Shown: positions 23,261 through 37,410, counted from the first letter of the stretch. The stretch: 64,000 bases of DNA from Escherichia albertii NBRC 107761 = DSM 17582 (GCF_000759775.1 NZ_BBMY01000001.1:62001-126000); one strand, 5' to 3'. Notes: generated from the sequence alone by a model not told the origin. Program-made: numbers and translations.

Positions 23261-24190
23261 CTACACTGTTGGAGGTAACCACGGGCGTCCCAATGCCGAT
23301 CCTTGTACGCCGTATTCGTTAAGATAGCGATCCAACTCGACCATGCCCGTCCAACGGTTTTCACACCACAGCGGCGCCAGTAAAGTTGGGCGACGGGCGC
23401 TGGCGGAAATACGGTGGTAGATAACCTCCGGTGGCGTATGACGAATCATTTCCCCCGCCGTCACTGTGTAATCCTCCAGTTCAATGCCGTTTAAACGCCC
23501 CGCTTCCCAGGCTTTTGCCATAATGCTGCCTTTCACAATATGCAGCGGATGCAGCTTTATACCGTCAACACCGGTTTCAACCACTCGCTCCAGCGTTTGC
23601 AGGCATTCGGCGTGCCCTTCTCCCGGCAGCCCGACAATTAAGTGCGCGCACACTTTCAGCCCGCGTTCCCTCGCCAGTTGGGTCGTGCGCTGATAGCAAG
23701 CAAAATCATGACCGCGATTAATGCGATGCAGCGTTTTATCGTGTGCAGTTTGCAACCCCAGCTCCAGCCATACTTCATAACCCTGGTCTTTATATTCACA
23801 GAGCAGATCCAGCACCGCATCTGGCACACAATCCGGGCGCGTACCGACGCACAAACCGACAATGTTGGCCTGGCTCACCGCCTGTTGATACATAGAGCGC
23901 AGTACCTGAACTTCAGCAAAGGTGCTGGTATAAGCCTGAAAGTAGGCAAGATAGCGTTTCGCGCGATTGACCAGATTAGCCTGATGCGCCAGTTGTTCGG
24001 CGATCGAACGATGTTGCTGGGCCTCATCAGCAAACGAAGCAACATTACAGAACGTACAGCCCCCGCGCCCAATGGTGCCGTCGCGATTCGGGCAGCTAAA
24101 ACCGCCGTGCAGCGTCAGCTTATGCACCTTTTGCCCATAACGACGGGTAAGATCCCCACCAAACATATTGACTAATTTCTGTAACTGCAT
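23261..24190 (-). CDS. yhcC: Radical SAM protein YhcC
   Basis: A 309-residue radical SAM family protein. The cluster-binding cysteines are in SCPNRDGTIGRGGCTFCN near 35-52, the TIGR01212-type arrangement with a long gap before CxxC. The substrate is unknown. The start at 24190 (MQLQKLVNMF) gives the family length; an upstream in-frame ATG at 24223 would add eleven residues. It is a single gene, divergent from gltB. Confidence 0.9.
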   Translation of the reverse strand: MQLQKLVNMFGGDLTRRYGQKVHKLTLHGGFSCPNRDGTIGRGGCTFCNVASFADEAQQHRSIAEQLAHQANLVNRAKRYLAYFQAYTSTFAEVQVLRSMYQQAVSQANIVGLCVGTRPDCVPDAVLDLLCEYKDQGYEVWLELGLQTAHDKTLHRINRGHDFACYQRTTQLARERGLKVCAHLIVGLPGEGHAECLQTLERVVETGVDGIKLHPLHIVKGSIMAKAWEAGRLNGIELEDYTVTAGEMIRHTPPEVIYHRISASARRPTLLAPLWCENRWTGMVELDRYLNEYGVQGSALGRPWLPPTV

Positions 24191-24862
24191 AATCTGATAG
24201 ACCGCGCCCTGAAAAGAGGCCAAAGCCTGCCATTTTTAGCCCAATTCGGCGATGACCTGGATCAATCGCCCTGGCCCACCTTTATCAACTGCATAACAAA
24301 TCATAATTACTGACATTTCATGCAGCATGGCATGAATTATTTTTACTTATCTTGCGTCGGATTTTTTTATCGTCCGAGAGATTTTAGACAAAAACAGTAG
24401 TATGAAACGCTTTTCACGCGAAAGGCAGGATAAAACACTAGCCTCACCGTCAGTTCAAGGCAGGATAAGGGTTAACACGACTCGATAGCAGTCAGTAACC
24501 CGACGTTTCCTTTACTCAGCCATCATTAAGCCAAAATAATTTTTTTATTAACTTTCAATAAATTAACAAAGATTTTTGCGCTAAAGCACATTTCCGTATC
24601 AATGCGCTTGCCATTTGACCTGTGTCTGCTTTCCCGATAAGTTGGAAATCCGCTGGAAGCTTTCTGGATGAGCGACCTGCTCATCATATTTATGCAGTAA
24701 TTGAGATCCCCTCTTCACCGTATTAACCGATGCGAAAGGATAAAAAAGGGGCGAATGCGAGGTAAACGTATGAAACGTAACCCCCGTCGCCATGCTCTTT
24801 CTGTGCCCGTGCGCAGCGGTTCGGAAGTGGGGTTCCCGCAGAGCCTGGGGGAGGTTCACGAT
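24191..24862 (+). promoter_or_regulatory. yhcC-gltB regulatory region with candidate gltB promoter
   Basis: This 672-bp gap has no supported gene. It is AT-rich, particularly near 24300-24380 and 24530-24590. A candidate promoter is TTGACC (24615-24620), 17 bp, TAAGTT (24638-24643), leaving a leader of about 215 nt. gltBD in E. coli is strongly activated by Lrp through far-upstream sites, which fits the long region, but I did not resolve individual Lrp sites. From 24770 an in-frame ATG opens a 31-codon extension upstream of the gltB start; older annotations started gltB there. Confidence 0.6.
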
Positions 24863-27800
24863 ATGTTGTACGATAAATCCCTTGAGAGGGATAACTGTGG
24901 TTTCGGCCTGATCGCCCACATAGAAGGCGAACCTAGCCACAAGGTAGTGCGTACCGCCATACACGCACTGGCCCGCATGCAGCACCGTGGAGCGATTCTC
25001 GCCGATGGTAAAACCGGAGACGGTTGCGGCTTGTTATTACAAAAACCGGATCGCTTTTTTCGCATCGTTGCGCAGGAACGCGGCTGGCGTTTAGCTAAAA
25101 ACTACGCCGTCGGGATGATTTTCCTGAATAAAGATCCTGAACTCGCCGCTGCCGCACGTCGCATCGTGGAAGAAGAATTACAACGCGAAACCTTATCGAT
25201 TGTGGGCTGGCGTGATGTCCCCACTAACGAAGGCGTGCTGGGTGAAATCGCCCTCTCCTCTCTGCCGCGTATTGAGCAAATTTTCGTTAACGCTCCGGCG
25301 GGCTGGCGTCCGCGTGATATGGAGCGCCGTCTGTTTATCGCCCGTCGCCGCATTGAAAAGCGTCTCGAAAGCGACAAAGACTTCTACGTCTGTAGCCTGT
25401 CGAATCTGGTGAATATCTATAAAGGTCTGTGTATGCCGGCGGATTTGCCGCGCTTTTATCTGGATCTTGCGGACCTGCGTCTGGAATCGGCCATCTGCCT
25501 GTTCCATCAGCGCTTCTCCACCAACACCGTGCCACGCTGGCCACTGGCGCAGCCATTCCGCTACCTGGCACATAACGGTGAAATCAACACCATCACCGGC
25601 AACCGTCAGTGGGCACGCGCCCGTACCTATAAATTCCAGACGCCGCTAATCCCTGACCTGCACGATGCCGCGCCGTTCGTCAACGAAACGGGTTCTGACT
25701 CCAGCTCGATGGATAACATGCTGGAACTGCTGCTGGCAGGCGGGATGGATATCATCCGCGCCATGCGTCTGTTAGTGCCGCCCGCCTGGCAGAACAACCC
25801 GGATATGGACCCGGAACTGCGCGCGTTCTTCGACTTTAACTCCATGCATATGGAGCCGTGGGATGGTCCGGCGGGCATCGTGATGTCTGACGGTCGTTTT
25901 GCCGCCTGTAACCTCGACCGTAACGGTCTGCGTCCGGCGCGCTATGTCATCACCAAAGATAAGCTCATCACCTGTGCCTCTGAAGTCGGTATCTGGGATT
26001 ACCAGCCCGACGAAGTGGTGGAAAAAGGCCGCGTGGGCCCAGGCGAACTGATGGTGATCGACACCCGCAGCGGGCGCATTCTGCACTCGGCAGAAACCGA
26101 TGACGACCTGAAAAGCCGCCATCCTTATAAAGAGTGGATGGAGAAAAACGTCCGCCGCCTGGTACCGTTTGAAGATCTGCCCGATGAAGAAGTCGGTAGC
26201 CGCGAACTGGACGACGACACGCTTGCCAGCTACCAGAAACAGTTTAACTACAGCGCGGAAGAACTGGATTCCGTGATCCGCGTGCTGGGCGAAAACGGCC
26301 AGGAAGCCGTTGGGTCGATGGGCGATGACACCCCATTCGCCGTGCTCTCCAGCCAGCCGCGCATTATTTACGACTACTTCCGCCAGCAGTTTGCCCAGGT
26401 CACTAACCCGCCAATCGACCCGCTGCGTGAAGCGCATGTTATGTCGCTTGCCACCAGCATCGGCCGCGAAATGAACGTCTTCTGCGAAGCAGAAGGCCAG
26501 GCGCACCGTTTAAGCTTTAAATCGCCAATTCTGCTCTACTCCGATTTCAAACAACTCACCACGATGAAAGAGGAGCACTATCGCGCGGATACGCTGGATA
26601 TCACCTTTGACGCCAGCAAAACCACGCTCGACGCAACGATTAAAGAGCTGTGCGATAAAGCCGAACAAATGGTGCGTAGCGGCACCGTGCTGCTGGTGCT
26701 TTCCGATCGGAATATTGCTAAAGATCGCCTGCCGGTTCCGGCCCCGATGGCGGTTGGCGCGATCCAGACCCGTCTGGTCGATCAAAGCCTGCGTTGCGAT
26801 GCTAACATCATCGTCGAAACCGCCAGCGCCCGCGATCCACATCACTTCGCCGTGTTGCTGGGCTTCGGCGCGACGGCTATTTATCCGTACCTTGCCTATG
26901 AAACGCTGGGCCGCCTGGTAGACACCCACGCGATTGCCAAAGATTATCGTACCGTGATGCTCAACTACCGTAACGGCATCAACAAAGGCTTGTACAAAAT
27001 CATGTCCAAAATGGGCATCTCCACCATCGCCTCTTACCGCTGCTCGAAACTGTTCGAAGCGGTCGGTCTGCACGATGATGTCGTGGGCCTGTGCTTCCAG
27101 GGGGCGGTCAGCCGTATTGGCGGCGCGAACTTTGAAGACTTCCAGCAGGATCTGCTGAATCTGTCGAAACGAGCCTGGCTGGCGCGTAAGCCTATCAGCC
27201 AGGGCGGCCTGCTGAAATACGTGCACGGTGGCGAATACCACGCCTACAACCCGGACGTCGTACGCACGCTGCAACAGGCGGTACAGAGTGGCAATTACAG
27301 CGACTATCAGGAATATGCGAAGCTGGTTAATGAACGCCCGGCAACCACGCTGCGCGATCTGCTGGCAATTACGCCGGGTGAAAACTCGGTCAACATTGCT
27401 GATGTTGAACCGGCAAGCGAACTGTTTAAACGCTTCGATACCGCCGCGATGTCTATCGGCGCGTTAAGCCCGGAGGCCCACGAGGCGCTGGCAGAAGCGA
27501 TGAACAGCCTCGGCGGCAACTCTAACTCCGGCGAAGGTGGTGAAGACCCGGCGCGCTATGGCACCAACAAAGTCTCGCGCATTAAACAGGTGGCGTCCGG
27601 TCGCTTCGGCGTTACTCCGGCATATCTGGTCAATGCCGACGTCATTCAAATTAAAGTCGCCCAGGGCGCGAAGCCGGGCGAAGGCGGTCAGTTGCCGGGT
27701 GATAAAGTCACTCCTTACATTGCCAAACTGCGCTATTCCGTACCCGGCGTCACGCTAATTTCACCGCCGCCGCATCACGATATTTATTCTATCGAGGACT

Positions 27801-29323
27801 TAGCGCAGCTCATTTTCGACCTCAAACAGGTCAACCCGAAAGCGATGATCTCCGTGAAGTTAGTGTCCGAACCGGGCGTCGGCACTATCGCTACCGGTGT
27901 GGCGAAAGCCTACGCGGACTTAATTACCATCGCAGGCTATGACGGCGGCACTGGCGCAAGTCCGCTTTCATCGGTGAAATACGCAGGTTGCCCGTGGGAG
28001 CTGGGGCTTGTTGAAACACAGCAAGCGCTGGTCGCTAATGGTCTGCGTCACAAGATCCGTTTACAGGTTGATGGCGGTCTGAAAACTGGCGTTGATATCA
28101 TCAAAGCAGCCATTCTCGGCGCAGAAAGCTTCGGCTTCGGCACTGGCCCGATGGTGGCGCTCGGCTGTAAATATCTGCGTATTTGCCACCTGAACAACTG
28201 CGCGACTGGCGTAGCAACTCAGGATGACAAACTACGTAAGAACCACTATCACGGCCTGCCGTTCAAAGTGACCAACTACTTTGAATTTATCGCCCGTGAA
28301 ACCCGCGGGCTGATGGCACAGTTGGGCGTAACGCGTCTGGTAGATCTGATTGGTCGCACCGACCTGCTGAAAGAGCTGGACGGTTTCACTGCCAAACAAC
28401 AGAAACTGACACTGTCGAAGCTGCTGGAGACTGCCGAGCCACATCCAGGCAAAGCGCTCTACTGCACCGAAAACAACCCGCCGTTTGATAATGGCCTGCT
28501 AAACGCGCAGTTGCTACAACAGGCGAAACCCTTTGTCGATGAGCGCCAGAGCAAAACCTTCTGGTTCGATATTCGCAACACTGATCGTTCTGTCGGCGCG
28601 TCGCTTTCAGGCTATATCGCCCAGACGCACGGCGATCAGGGGCTGGCGGCCGATCCGATCAAAGCGTACTTCAACGGCACCGCGGGCCAGAGCTTCGGCG
28701 TGTGGAACGCCGGCGGCGTGGAGCTGTATCTGACGGGCGATGCTAACGACTATGTCGGTAAAGGCATGGCGGGCGGCTTAATCGCCATTCGTCCTCCGGT
28801 TGGCTCAGCCTTCCGCAGCCATGAAGCAAGCATTATCGGCAACACCTGCCTGTATGGCGCCACTGGTGGTCGTCTGTATGCCGCGGGCCGCGCGGGTGAA
28901 CGTTTCGGCGTGCGTAACTCCGGTGCTATCACCGTGGTGGAAGGCATTGGCGACAATGGCTGTGAATATATGACAGGCGGTATTGTCTGTATTCTGGGTA
29001 AAACCGGCGTGAACTTCGGCGCGGGCATGACCGGCGGCTTCGCCTACGTTCTCGATGAAAGCGGCGATTTCCGCAAACGCGTTAACCCGGAACTGGTGGA
29101 AGTCTTAAGCGTTGACGATTTGGCGATCCATGAAGAGCATCTGCGTGGTCTTATCACCGAGCATGTGCAGCATACCGGTTCCCAGCGTGGTGAAGAAATT
29201 CTGGCGAACTGGTCGACCTTTGCCACTAAATTCGCGCTGGTTAAACCGAAGTCCAGTGATGTAAAAGCACTGCTGGGTCACCGTAGTCGTAGCGCAGCAG
29301 AGTTGCGCGTGCAGGCGCAGTAA
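24863..29323 (+). CDS. gltB: Glutamate synthase (NADPH) large subunit
   Basis: A 1486-residue GOGAT alpha subunit that, with GltD, makes two glutamates from glutamine and 2-oxoglutarate. The start follows GGGGGAGG by eight bases and encodes an 11-residue propeptide ending at Asn, so Cys12 (DNCGFG) becomes the N-terminal nucleophile of the amidotransferase domain. The FMN-binding synthase domain carries [10 protein letters not shown], and the 3Fe-4S ligands are in [17 protein letters not shown]-terminal beta-helix with GxxG repeats ends the protein. It lies 12 bp before gltD. Confidence 0.97.
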   Translation: MLYDKSLERDNCGFGLIAHIEGEPSHKVVRTAIHALARMQHRGAILADGKTGDGCGLLLQKPDRFFRIVAQERGWRLAKNYAVGMIFLNKDPELAAAARRIVEEELQRETLSIVGWRDVPTNEGVLGEIALSSLPRIEQIFVNAPAGWRPRDMERRLFIARRRIEKRLESDKDFYVCSLSNLVNIYKGLCMPADLPRFYLDLADLRLESAICLFHQRFSTNTVPRWPLAQPFRYLAHNGEINTITGNRQWARARTYKFQTPLIPDLHDAAPFVNETGSDSSSMDNMLELLLAGGMDIIRAMRLLVPPAWQNNPDMDPELRAFFDFNSMHMEPWDGPAGIVMSDGRFAACNLDRNGLRPARYVITKDKLITCASEVGIWDYQPDEVVEKGRVGPGELMVIDTRSGRILHSAETDDDLKSRHPYKEWMEKNVRRLVPFEDLPDEEVGSRELDDDTLASYQKQFNYSAEELDSVIRVLGENGQEAVGSMGDDTPFAVLSSQPRIIYDYFRQQFAQVTNPPIDPLREAHVMSLATSIGREMNVFCEAEGQAHRLSFKSPILLYSDFKQLTTMKEEHYRADTLDITFDASKTTLDATIKELCDKAEQMVRSGTVLLVLSDRNIAKDRLPVPAPMAVGAIQTRLVDQSLRCDANIIVETASARDPHHFAVLLGFGATAIYPYLAYETLGRLVDTHAIAKDYRTVMLNYRNGINKGLYKIMSKMGISTIASYRCSKLFEAVGLHDDVVGLCFQGAVSRIGGANFEDFQQDLLNLSKRAWLARKPISQGGLLKYVHGGEYHAYNPDVVRTLQQAVQSGNYSDYQEYAKLVNERPATTLRDLLAITPGENSVNIADVEPASELFKRFDTAAMSIGALSPEAHEALAEAMNSLGGNSNSGEGGEDPARYGTNKVSRIKQVASGRFGVTPAYLVNADVIQIKVAQGAKPGEGGQLPGDKVTPYIAKLRYSVPGVTLISPPPHHDIYSIEDLAQLIFDLKQVNPKAMISVKLVSEPGVGTIATGVAKAYADLITIAGYDGGTGASPLSSVKYAGCPWELGLVETQQALVANGLRHKIRLQVDGGLKTGVDIIKAAILGAESFGFGTGPMVALGCKYLRICHLNNCATGVATQDDKLRKNHYHGLPFKVTNYFEFIARETRGLMAQLGVTRLVDLIGRTDLLKELDGFTAKQQKLTLSKLLETAEPHPGKALYCTENNPPFDNGLLNAQLLQQAKPFVDERQSKTFWFDIRNTDRSVGASLSGYIAQTHGDQGLAADPIKAYFNGTAGQSFGVWNAGGVELYLTGDANDYVGKGMAGGLIAIRPPVGSAFRSHEASIIGNTCLYGATGGRLYAAGRAGERFGVRNSGAITVVEGIGDNGCEYMTGGIVCILGKTGVNFGAGMTGGFAYVLDESGDFRKRVNPELVEVLSVDDLAIHEEHLRGLITEHVQHTGSQRGEEILANWSTFATKFALVKPKSSDVKALLGHRSRSAAELRVQAQ

Positions 29324-30754
<1,431 letters not shown>

Positions 30755-30937
30755 TCCCTGCTCCAGCGCCGCCTCCTCAGAAAAGAGTCGGCGCTGAAAT
30801 TCTCCTTTCGTTCTGGAAAGCGCCTCGCATAATCTGAAGAAAACCAATGTAATACGCACATCTGGATTGTTACCGGCAGATGCCCGGCGTATAGCTGATT
30901 CCATTATTCAATACAGCGCCATATAAAGGGACAGATA

Positions 30938-31315
30938 ATGGAATCGCTCTCAGAAGGAACCACAGCAGGCTACCAGCAAATCCACGACGACATTATTCAT
31001 CTGGTCGATAGCGCCCGGACGGAAACGGTACGTAGTGTTAACGCGTTAATGACCGCGACGTACTGGGAAATTGGCCGACGGATTGTCAAATTTGAACAAG
31101 GCGGCGAGGCAAAAGCGGCTTATGGTGCACAACTGATTGATCGGTTATCGCAGGATTTAAGTCGACGGTATAAACGCGGATTTTCTAAACAAAATCTACG
31201 TCAGATGAGAGTTTTTTATCTTTATTTTCAACATATTGAAATTCACCAGACAGTGTCTGGTGAATTCAAACAACAGGGAAATTGGCAGACACTGTCTGCA
31301 GAATCTTTAAAATGA
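30938..31315 (+). pseudogene. yhcG: Truncated yhcG remnant (DUF1016 N-terminal part)
   Basis: The 125 codons match the N-terminal third of YhcG: MESLSEGTTAGYQQIHDDII and the DUF1016_N segment through RYKRGFSKQNLRQMRVFYL. Full-length YhcG in K-12 is about 375 residues, with a C-terminal PD-(D/E)XK-type nuclease domain that is missing here. The frame ends at TGA 31313-31315, eight bases from the nanQ stop on the other strand, so the rest of the gene appears to be deleted. Whether the short protein is made is unknown. gltF and yhcA-yhcF, which precede yhcG in K-12, are also absent. Confidence 0.8.
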
Positions 31316-31323
31316 ACTAAGTT

Positions 31324-32656
<1,333 letters not shown>

Positions 32657-32660
<4 letters not shown>

Positions 32661-33346
32661 AGCACCGCCTTTTTCATCGCTGTGTTATACCACTGACAAA
32701 TGTGCTCAAGGCGCGTGATTGCAGAACCAACCGTCACCGCCCATGCGCCGTGGCGCATTGCGTCTGCTGCCTGAGCTGGCGTGTTGTAACGCCCTTCAGC
32801 AATCACCCGACATCCGGCGTCGCTCAACGTTTTCACCAGCGCCAGATCCGGCTCTTCCGGCGTTTCTGCTGTGGTATAGCCAGAAAGCGTGGTGCCGATA
32901 ATTTCTGCGCCCAGTGTTTGACATGCCAGACCATCTTCTCGCGTTGAACAGTCCGTCATTGCCAACAAACCGTGATGATGAATACGCGCCAGCAGCGTTT
33001 CAACAGGCACCGGACGCGGGCGTTCGGTACCGTCAATGGCGATAATATCCGCGCCCGCCTGCGCCAACGCATCGACATCTTCAATATAAGCGGTGATGCG
33101 TACCGGAGAATCCTCCAGATCGCGTTTCACAATCCCGATAATCGGCACACTCACTACCGCACGTGTGGCCTTCAGATTTGCCACACCTTCGATGCGAATG
33201 GCAACCGCCCCCGCCTGCTCTGCCGCTAATGCCATGGCGGCGACGATTTCAGGTTTGTCGAGCGGGCTGTCCGGCACCGGCTGGCAGGAGACAATCAGGC
33301 CACCGTTAGCCGCGATTTTTTGATCCAGTTGTGCAAGTAACGACAT
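32657..33346 (-). CDS. nanE: N-acetylmannosamine-6-phosphate 2-epimerase NanE
   Basis: A 229-residue TIM-barrel epimerase converting ManNAc-6-P to GlcNAc-6-P. Conserved segments [14 protein letters not shown] and [12 protein letters not shown] form the substrate and phosphate sites. It overlaps nanK by four bases; a strong hairpin separates it from nanT. Confidence 0.96.
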
Positions 33347-33367
33347 ATATCTTCCCTTAGCAAAAGA

Positions 33368-33384
33368 CCCGGTCCAGGACCGGG
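33368..33384. other. Hairpin in the nanT-nanE gap
   Basis: CCCGGTCC and its exact complement GGACCGGG flank a single A. It lies in the 46-bp gap between nanT and nanE and could stabilise or process the polycistronic mRNA; no T run follows on the transcribed strand. Confidence 0.6.
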
Positions 33385-33392
33385 CGACAGGA

Positions 33393-34883
33393 TTAACTTT
33401 TGGTTTTGACTAAATCGTTTTTGGCGCTGCCAAACGGCACGGCACCGCTAAAGGGTTTGCCGTCGATAGCATCATGAGTTCGCAATGCTTCCGGGCGCAA
33501 CCAACGCTGAACACGGGATGGCATATCCAGGCCAATCAACAGGATCACCACAAATGTCAGACTGAACGAGAGCGATGCCAGCGCAGTACCCAAATCCAGA
33601 CGTTGAGCGATCAATGCGCCGATGATTGGGGCCAGTGCGCCGCCCAATGCGCCAACGTTGTAGGTAAAGCCCAGCCCCGCCGCACGTTGGTCAGTATCGA
33701 AATAGCCGCCGATCAGTTTCGGCAAGATCCCGGCGATCCCTTGTCCAAGCATTTGCTGGAAGAACAGTAGCAAACCAAGCACCCAGACGTTTGCACCGCC
33801 AATCGCAAATACCGGAATAATCAGCAGTTGCGAAGCCAGCAGACTGCAAACATAGGCTTTGCGCGTTCCCAACCAGTCACCGAGGAAACCGCCGACACAG
33901 CAACCCACCGCCGCACCAAAGCCGCTAAAAAACAGCACATTGGCGACGGTATGCGGGTCATAAGCCAAATCGGTTTTCAGATACGTTGGCAGCAGCGCCT
34001 GAATCGGCCATGAGTAAAGAAACGCAAACAGTACAACGACCATCAGCATTACGCCTGTCGGCCAGCGTTTACCCGTACTCTGAACCATAAAACTGATAAA
34101 GATAGCGGCACATAACAACCCGAGAACCGCCACGATTGCGGCATTTTGCAGGTTACCGGCGAAGCAGAACCACAGCGCAGTCGCCGCCGCCAGCGTCATT
34201 ACAATATTGGCGATACGGTGTTCACCACGGTAGAGAATGTCCACCATGGTACGTACTGGTGCTTTGCCTGCGTGTTTTTCTTTCCAGTCTTCCGCTTCCG
34301 GGATGTTTTTCCGCAGCCAGAGGGCGAAGATGATCGGTAAGATGCCGATAAAGAACAGTGCGCGCCAGCCCCAGACCGGAACGACCAGGCTGTAGACTTG
34401 AGCAGCAACGACGGCCCCCACAGAGAAGCCGGAGATCAGAAAACCACTGGCTTTGTTACGCAGGTGTTTTGGCCAACTTTCAATAACATAGGTGGCGCTG
34501 GAACCGTATTCGCCAGCCATTCCCATGCCGATGACCAGACGTGCGATAAACATGGTGATGTAGCCAGGCGCGAAGCCACAAGCCAGAGTACCAGCAGAGA
34601 AGAGAACAATACTGGTGACCATTGCCAGTCGACGTCCGTAGCGGTCGCCCATGGCGCCGAGCATCAGACCGCCGAACCAGCGAGAGATGAAAGCAGCAGA
34701 GATCAGGCTTGCCGCCTGCACCGTCGTCAGTCCAAATTCGCTTTGTACTTCAGTCAGTACAAGAGCGATTAAAACAAAATCAAAACCATCAAGCAGATAT
34801 CCCAACCAGGCGGCAGAAAATGCGCGCCATTGTGCACGGTTGAGATGGCGATACCACGGGATATTTTGGGTCGTTGTACTCAT
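33393..34883 (-). CDS. nanT: Sialic acid:H+ symporter NanT
   Basis: A 496-residue MFS permease of the sialate symporter family for N-acetylneuraminate uptake. It has about 14 predicted membrane segments, two more than usual, as is typical of NanT. MFS signature segments GDRYGRR and [11 protein letters not shown] are present. The start at 34883 ([10 protein letters not shown]) follows GGGAG; an upstream ATG at 34913 lies before that site and is rejected. Confidence 0.97.
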   Translation of the reverse strand: MSTTTQNIPWYRHLNRAQWRAFSAAWLGYLLDGFDFVLIALVLTEVQSEFGLTTVQAASLISAAFISRWFGGLMLGAMGDRYGRRLAMVTSIVLFSAGTLACGFAPGYITMFIARLVIGMGMAGEYGSSATYVIESWPKHLRNKASGFLISGFSVGAVVAAQVYSLVVPVWGWRALFFIGILPIIFALWLRKNIPEAEDWKEKHAGKAPVRTMVDILYRGEHRIANIVMTLAAATALWFCFAGNLQNAAIVAVLGLLCAAIFISFMVQSTGKRWPTGVMLMVVVLFAFLYSWPIQALLPTYLKTDLAYDPHTVANVLFFSGFGAAVGCCVGGFLGDWLGTRKAYVCSLLASQLLIIPVFAIGGANVWVLGLLLFFQQMLGQGIAGILPKLIGGYFDTDQRAAGLGFTYNVGALGGALAPIIGALIAQRLDLGTALASLSFSLTFVVILLIGLDMPSRVQRWLRPEALRTHDAIDGKPFSGAVPFGSAKNDLVKTKS

Positions 34884-34956
34884 TGTGAGTCTCCCGCTGT
34901 GGGCAATGCCCACACGCTTTGGTATGAACGTTGTAGGGTACAGATGCGTTTCTTTC

Positions 34957-34984
34957 CCCTCACCCGGTAGGGGGCGGGTGAGGG
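34957..34984. other. Inverted repeat between nanA and nanT
   Basis: A 10-bp perfect stem (CCCTCACCCG / CGGGTGAGGG) with an 8-nt loop lies 9 bases after the nanA stop. It may protect the nanA message or lower expression of nanT relative to nanA. Confidence 0.6.
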
Positions 34985-34992
34985 AAAAGAAC

Positions 34993-35886
34993 TCACCCGC
35001 GCTCTTGCATCAACTGCTGAGCCAGCGCTTTCAGTTCTGGTAGATATTTTTCATCTACCGGACCAAACGGTTTGCGGCACAACGGCACAGACACCACATC
35101 CATATAATGCAGAACGGTTTTCAAGCCGCGGAATACGCCAGTTTTAATCAATAAATCAATGACTTTATTACATTCGGTTTGCAGCTTCTGCGCGGTCTGG
35201 ATATCGCCTTCTTTCAGCGCCTTCACGATACCCTGATAACGCCAGCCCATGATGTTGTAGGTACTGCCGATACCACCATCAGCGCCCGCCAGCAGACCAG
35301 AGGCGAAGATTTCGTCGTAACCGTTATAGAGCACCAGATCTGGATGTTCGCGACGGATCTGTTCCATTTGATAGAGATCGCCAGAAGTCTGTTTCAGGGC
35401 ACCGACACCTGGCAGCGTAACCAGTGTGTTGATCTGATCCAGAGTCAGTTTTACCCCGCTCAGAGCAGGAATGTTGTACACCACCATCGGCAAACCATCC
35501 GCCGAATCAATAATTGCCCGATAGTGATCGCAGTGTTCTTCGAAGCTGAAAGGATAGTAGAACGGCGTGACGGCGGAGACGGCATCGAAACCATAACGTT
35601 TGGCAGATGCCGCAAGCTGTTGGCTTTCGGCGGTGCTGACGCAACCTACGTGGGCAATGAGTTTAATCTTGCCTTTCGCCTCTTCGGCGACGATTTCCAG
35701 TACCTGTTCACGCTCGGAAAGACTTTGTACAAAGGCTTCGCCGGTCGAACCACCCACATATAAACCGTCGATGCCCTGCTGAATATTGAACTGAACCAGG
35801 CGACGCAGACTCGCTTTATCCAGTGCCTGTTGTTGGTCAAAAGGAGTCAGGAGTGCGGCCATTACGCCACGTAAATTCGTTGCCAT
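34993..35886 (-). CDS. nanA: N-acetylneuraminate lyase NanA
   Basis: A 297-residue class I aldolase of the DHDPS/NAL family cleaving sialic acid to ManNAc and pyruvate. The Schiff-base Lys165 (GALKQTSGD) and Tyr137 ([10 protein letters not shown]) are present, as is the GGSTGE carboxylate-binding motif at 45-50. It is the first gene of the nan operon, under NanR control. Confidence 0.98.
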
Positions 35887-35922
35887 AAATACCTCTGAAG
35901 TGATGCTTGTCTGATAAAACGA

Positions 35923-35945
35923 TATACCTTTATACCTGTTGTACC
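35923..35945 (-). promoter_or_regulatory. NanR operator at the nanA promoter
   Basis: Read on the minus strand there are three repeats: GGTACA, GGTATA and GGTATA, spaced about 8 bp apart. These match the GGTATA repeats bound by NanR. They overlap the likely nanA promoter, so NanR would block transcription until N-acetylneuraminate is present. Confidence 0.8.
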
Positions 35946-36008
35946 AGATTAAATTAGCAACACTCCATACAGAAAGCTTATAATGCGATCTGCTTCACTA
36001 AAGTGGCA

Positions 36009-36800
36009 TTATTTCTTTTTGTTGGTCGCCTGGCCGAAGGCGTGCCAGGTGGCAGAAACGCTGTTGAGATGCGATTGCAACGCGCGATCGGCTTCATCGG
36101 GATCGTGACGGCGGATCGCGTCAACGATCGCAATATGCTGTTGATAGCTAACGTTGTTATGCTCGTGCAGTGCCTGATCGGTCACCGTCGGACGCGCGGC
36201 AATCAACCAGTCGAGCAGGGCAACGTGAATTGCCATAAAGATCGGATTACCCGGGATTTCCGCCAGCACACGATGAAAATCAACGTCTGAACGAATAAAC
36301 GCGGTGTTATTATCCAGCGACTGACTGTTGATTTCCAGCGCCTTTGCCAACCGATCAATTTGCTCATCGGTGGCATGTTCCGCCGCATAACGCACCAGGC
36401 TGGATTCAAAGAACAAACGTAACTGTTCGAAATGGGCGATCCCGCCAGGATGAGAAAGGAAATCTTTCGCCATACCGGACAGCTCACCAATGATGGTATC
36501 CGCAGAAGGACGTGAGACGCGAGCGCGCTCACCGTTATTGATTTGTACCAGGCCTTTGCGCTTTAACGCCGCCAGCGCTTCACGTACCGAAGGACGCCCG
36601 ACATTAAAGAACGCCATGAGTTCGCGTTCAGACGGCAGTTGCTCCCCTTCGCCAAACTCACGACGACGGATCATTTGCTCCAGCTCTTCTTCCACCATTT
36701 CGGAGAGTTTTTTACGCGCCAGCGGACGACGACGTAAGTTGCGACCGATAGTAGCCGGAGAATCTTCTGCTTGCGGATCAAATGCGTTCATAGGGCTCAT
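36009..36800 (-). CDS. nanR: Sialic-acid-responsive repressor NanR
   Basis: A 263-residue GntR-family regulator of the FadR/FCD subfamily. The winged HTH is at about 30-100 ([31 protein letters not shown]) and the FCD ligand domain follows, with metal-binding His residues. The N-terminal extension (about 30 residues) is typical of enteric NanR. It represses nanATEKQ and other sialic acid genes. It lies upstream of nanA on the same strand. Confidence 0.97.
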   Translation of the reverse strand: MSPMNAFDPQAEDSPATIGRNLRRRPLARKKLSEMVEEELEQMIRRREFGEGEQLPSERELMAFFNVGRPSVREALAALKRKGLVQINNGERARVSRPSADTIIGELSGMAKDFLSHPGGIAHFEQLRLFFESSLVRYAAEHATDEQIDRLAKALEINSQSLDNNTAFIRSDVDFHRVLAEIPGNPIFMAIHVALLDWLIAARPTVTDQALHEHNNVSYQQHIAIVDAIRRHDPDEADRALQSHLNSVSATWHAFGQATNKKK

Positions 36801-36878
36801 TCTGGAAAATGCGTTAGCGAATAATAACGAAGTTATCGTAACACAGTATCAAAATCAGGCGAAAAGATGACAGATAGC

Positions 36879-36904
36879 AAAACAGGCCGCATGGGCCTGT
36901 TTTT
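36879..36904 (-). terminator. Terminator after sspB
   Basis: A 10-bp perfect stem AAAACAGGCC / GGCCTGTTTT with a 5-nt loop lies just after the sspB stop. Arms rich in A and T at the base give a T run on both strands, so it can act on sspAB transcripts. Confidence 0.85.
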
Positions 36905-36907
36905 ATT

Positions 36908-37405
36908 TTACTTCACGACGCGTAATGCCGGACGACCACCTCGTGGCGGCGGTGGCGGTTCATCATCAGGATGATGGTCATCATCGTGATCTGGCTTGTC
37001 ACCATCAATGACCGACATAACGGTTTCATTGTCTGCTGATGCCCCTTCATCATTCATGATGCTGGCATCTTCTTCGTAGGCGGCTTCAGGCTCAAACATC
37101 GTGCCTGCGCCATTTTCCCGGGCATAAATTGCCAACACGGCAGCCAGCGGCACAGCAACCTGACGAGGAATACCGCCAAAGCGCGCGTTAAAACGCACTT
37201 CGTCATTCGCCAGTTCCAGATTCCCTACCGCACGCGGCGCAATGTTGAGTACGATTTGCCCATCGCGCGCATATTCCATAGGAACCTGCACGCCAGGGAG
37301 CGTCACATCCACCACCAGATGCGGCGTGAGCTGGTTATCCAGCAACCACTCATAGAATGCACGCAGCAGATAGGGACGACGTGGTGTTAGCTGTGACAAA
37401 TCCAT
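36908..37405 (-). CDS. sspB: ClpXP specificity-enhancing factor SspB
   Basis: A 165-residue adaptor: residues 1-110 form the ssrA-tag and RseA-binding domain; an acidic, flexible linker follows (DGDKPDHDDDHHPDDEPPPPP); the C-terminal tail GGRPALRVVK is the ClpX-binding XB motif. All three parts are intact. It lies 5 bp after sspA. Confidence 0.97.
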   Translation of the reverse strand: MDLSQLTPRRPYLLRAFYEWLLDNQLTPHLVVDVTLPGVQVPMEYARDGQIVLNIAPRAVGNLELANDEVRFNARFGGIPRQVAVPLAAVLAIYARENGAGTMFEPEAAYEEDASIMNDEGASADNETVMSVIDGDKPDHDDDHHPDDEPPPPPRGGRPALRVVK

Positions 37406-37410
37406 GCAAA

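Noticed and set aside
24599-24985. 128-codon minus-strand frame spanning the gltB leader and start
   Set aside because: It overlaps the gltB 5' end and its control region on the opposite strand, with no recognisable protein features.
25772-27274. Two long minus-strand frames (about 244 and 254 codons) inside gltB
   Set aside because: They are antisense shadows of GltB; composition is typical of reversed high-GC codon bias.
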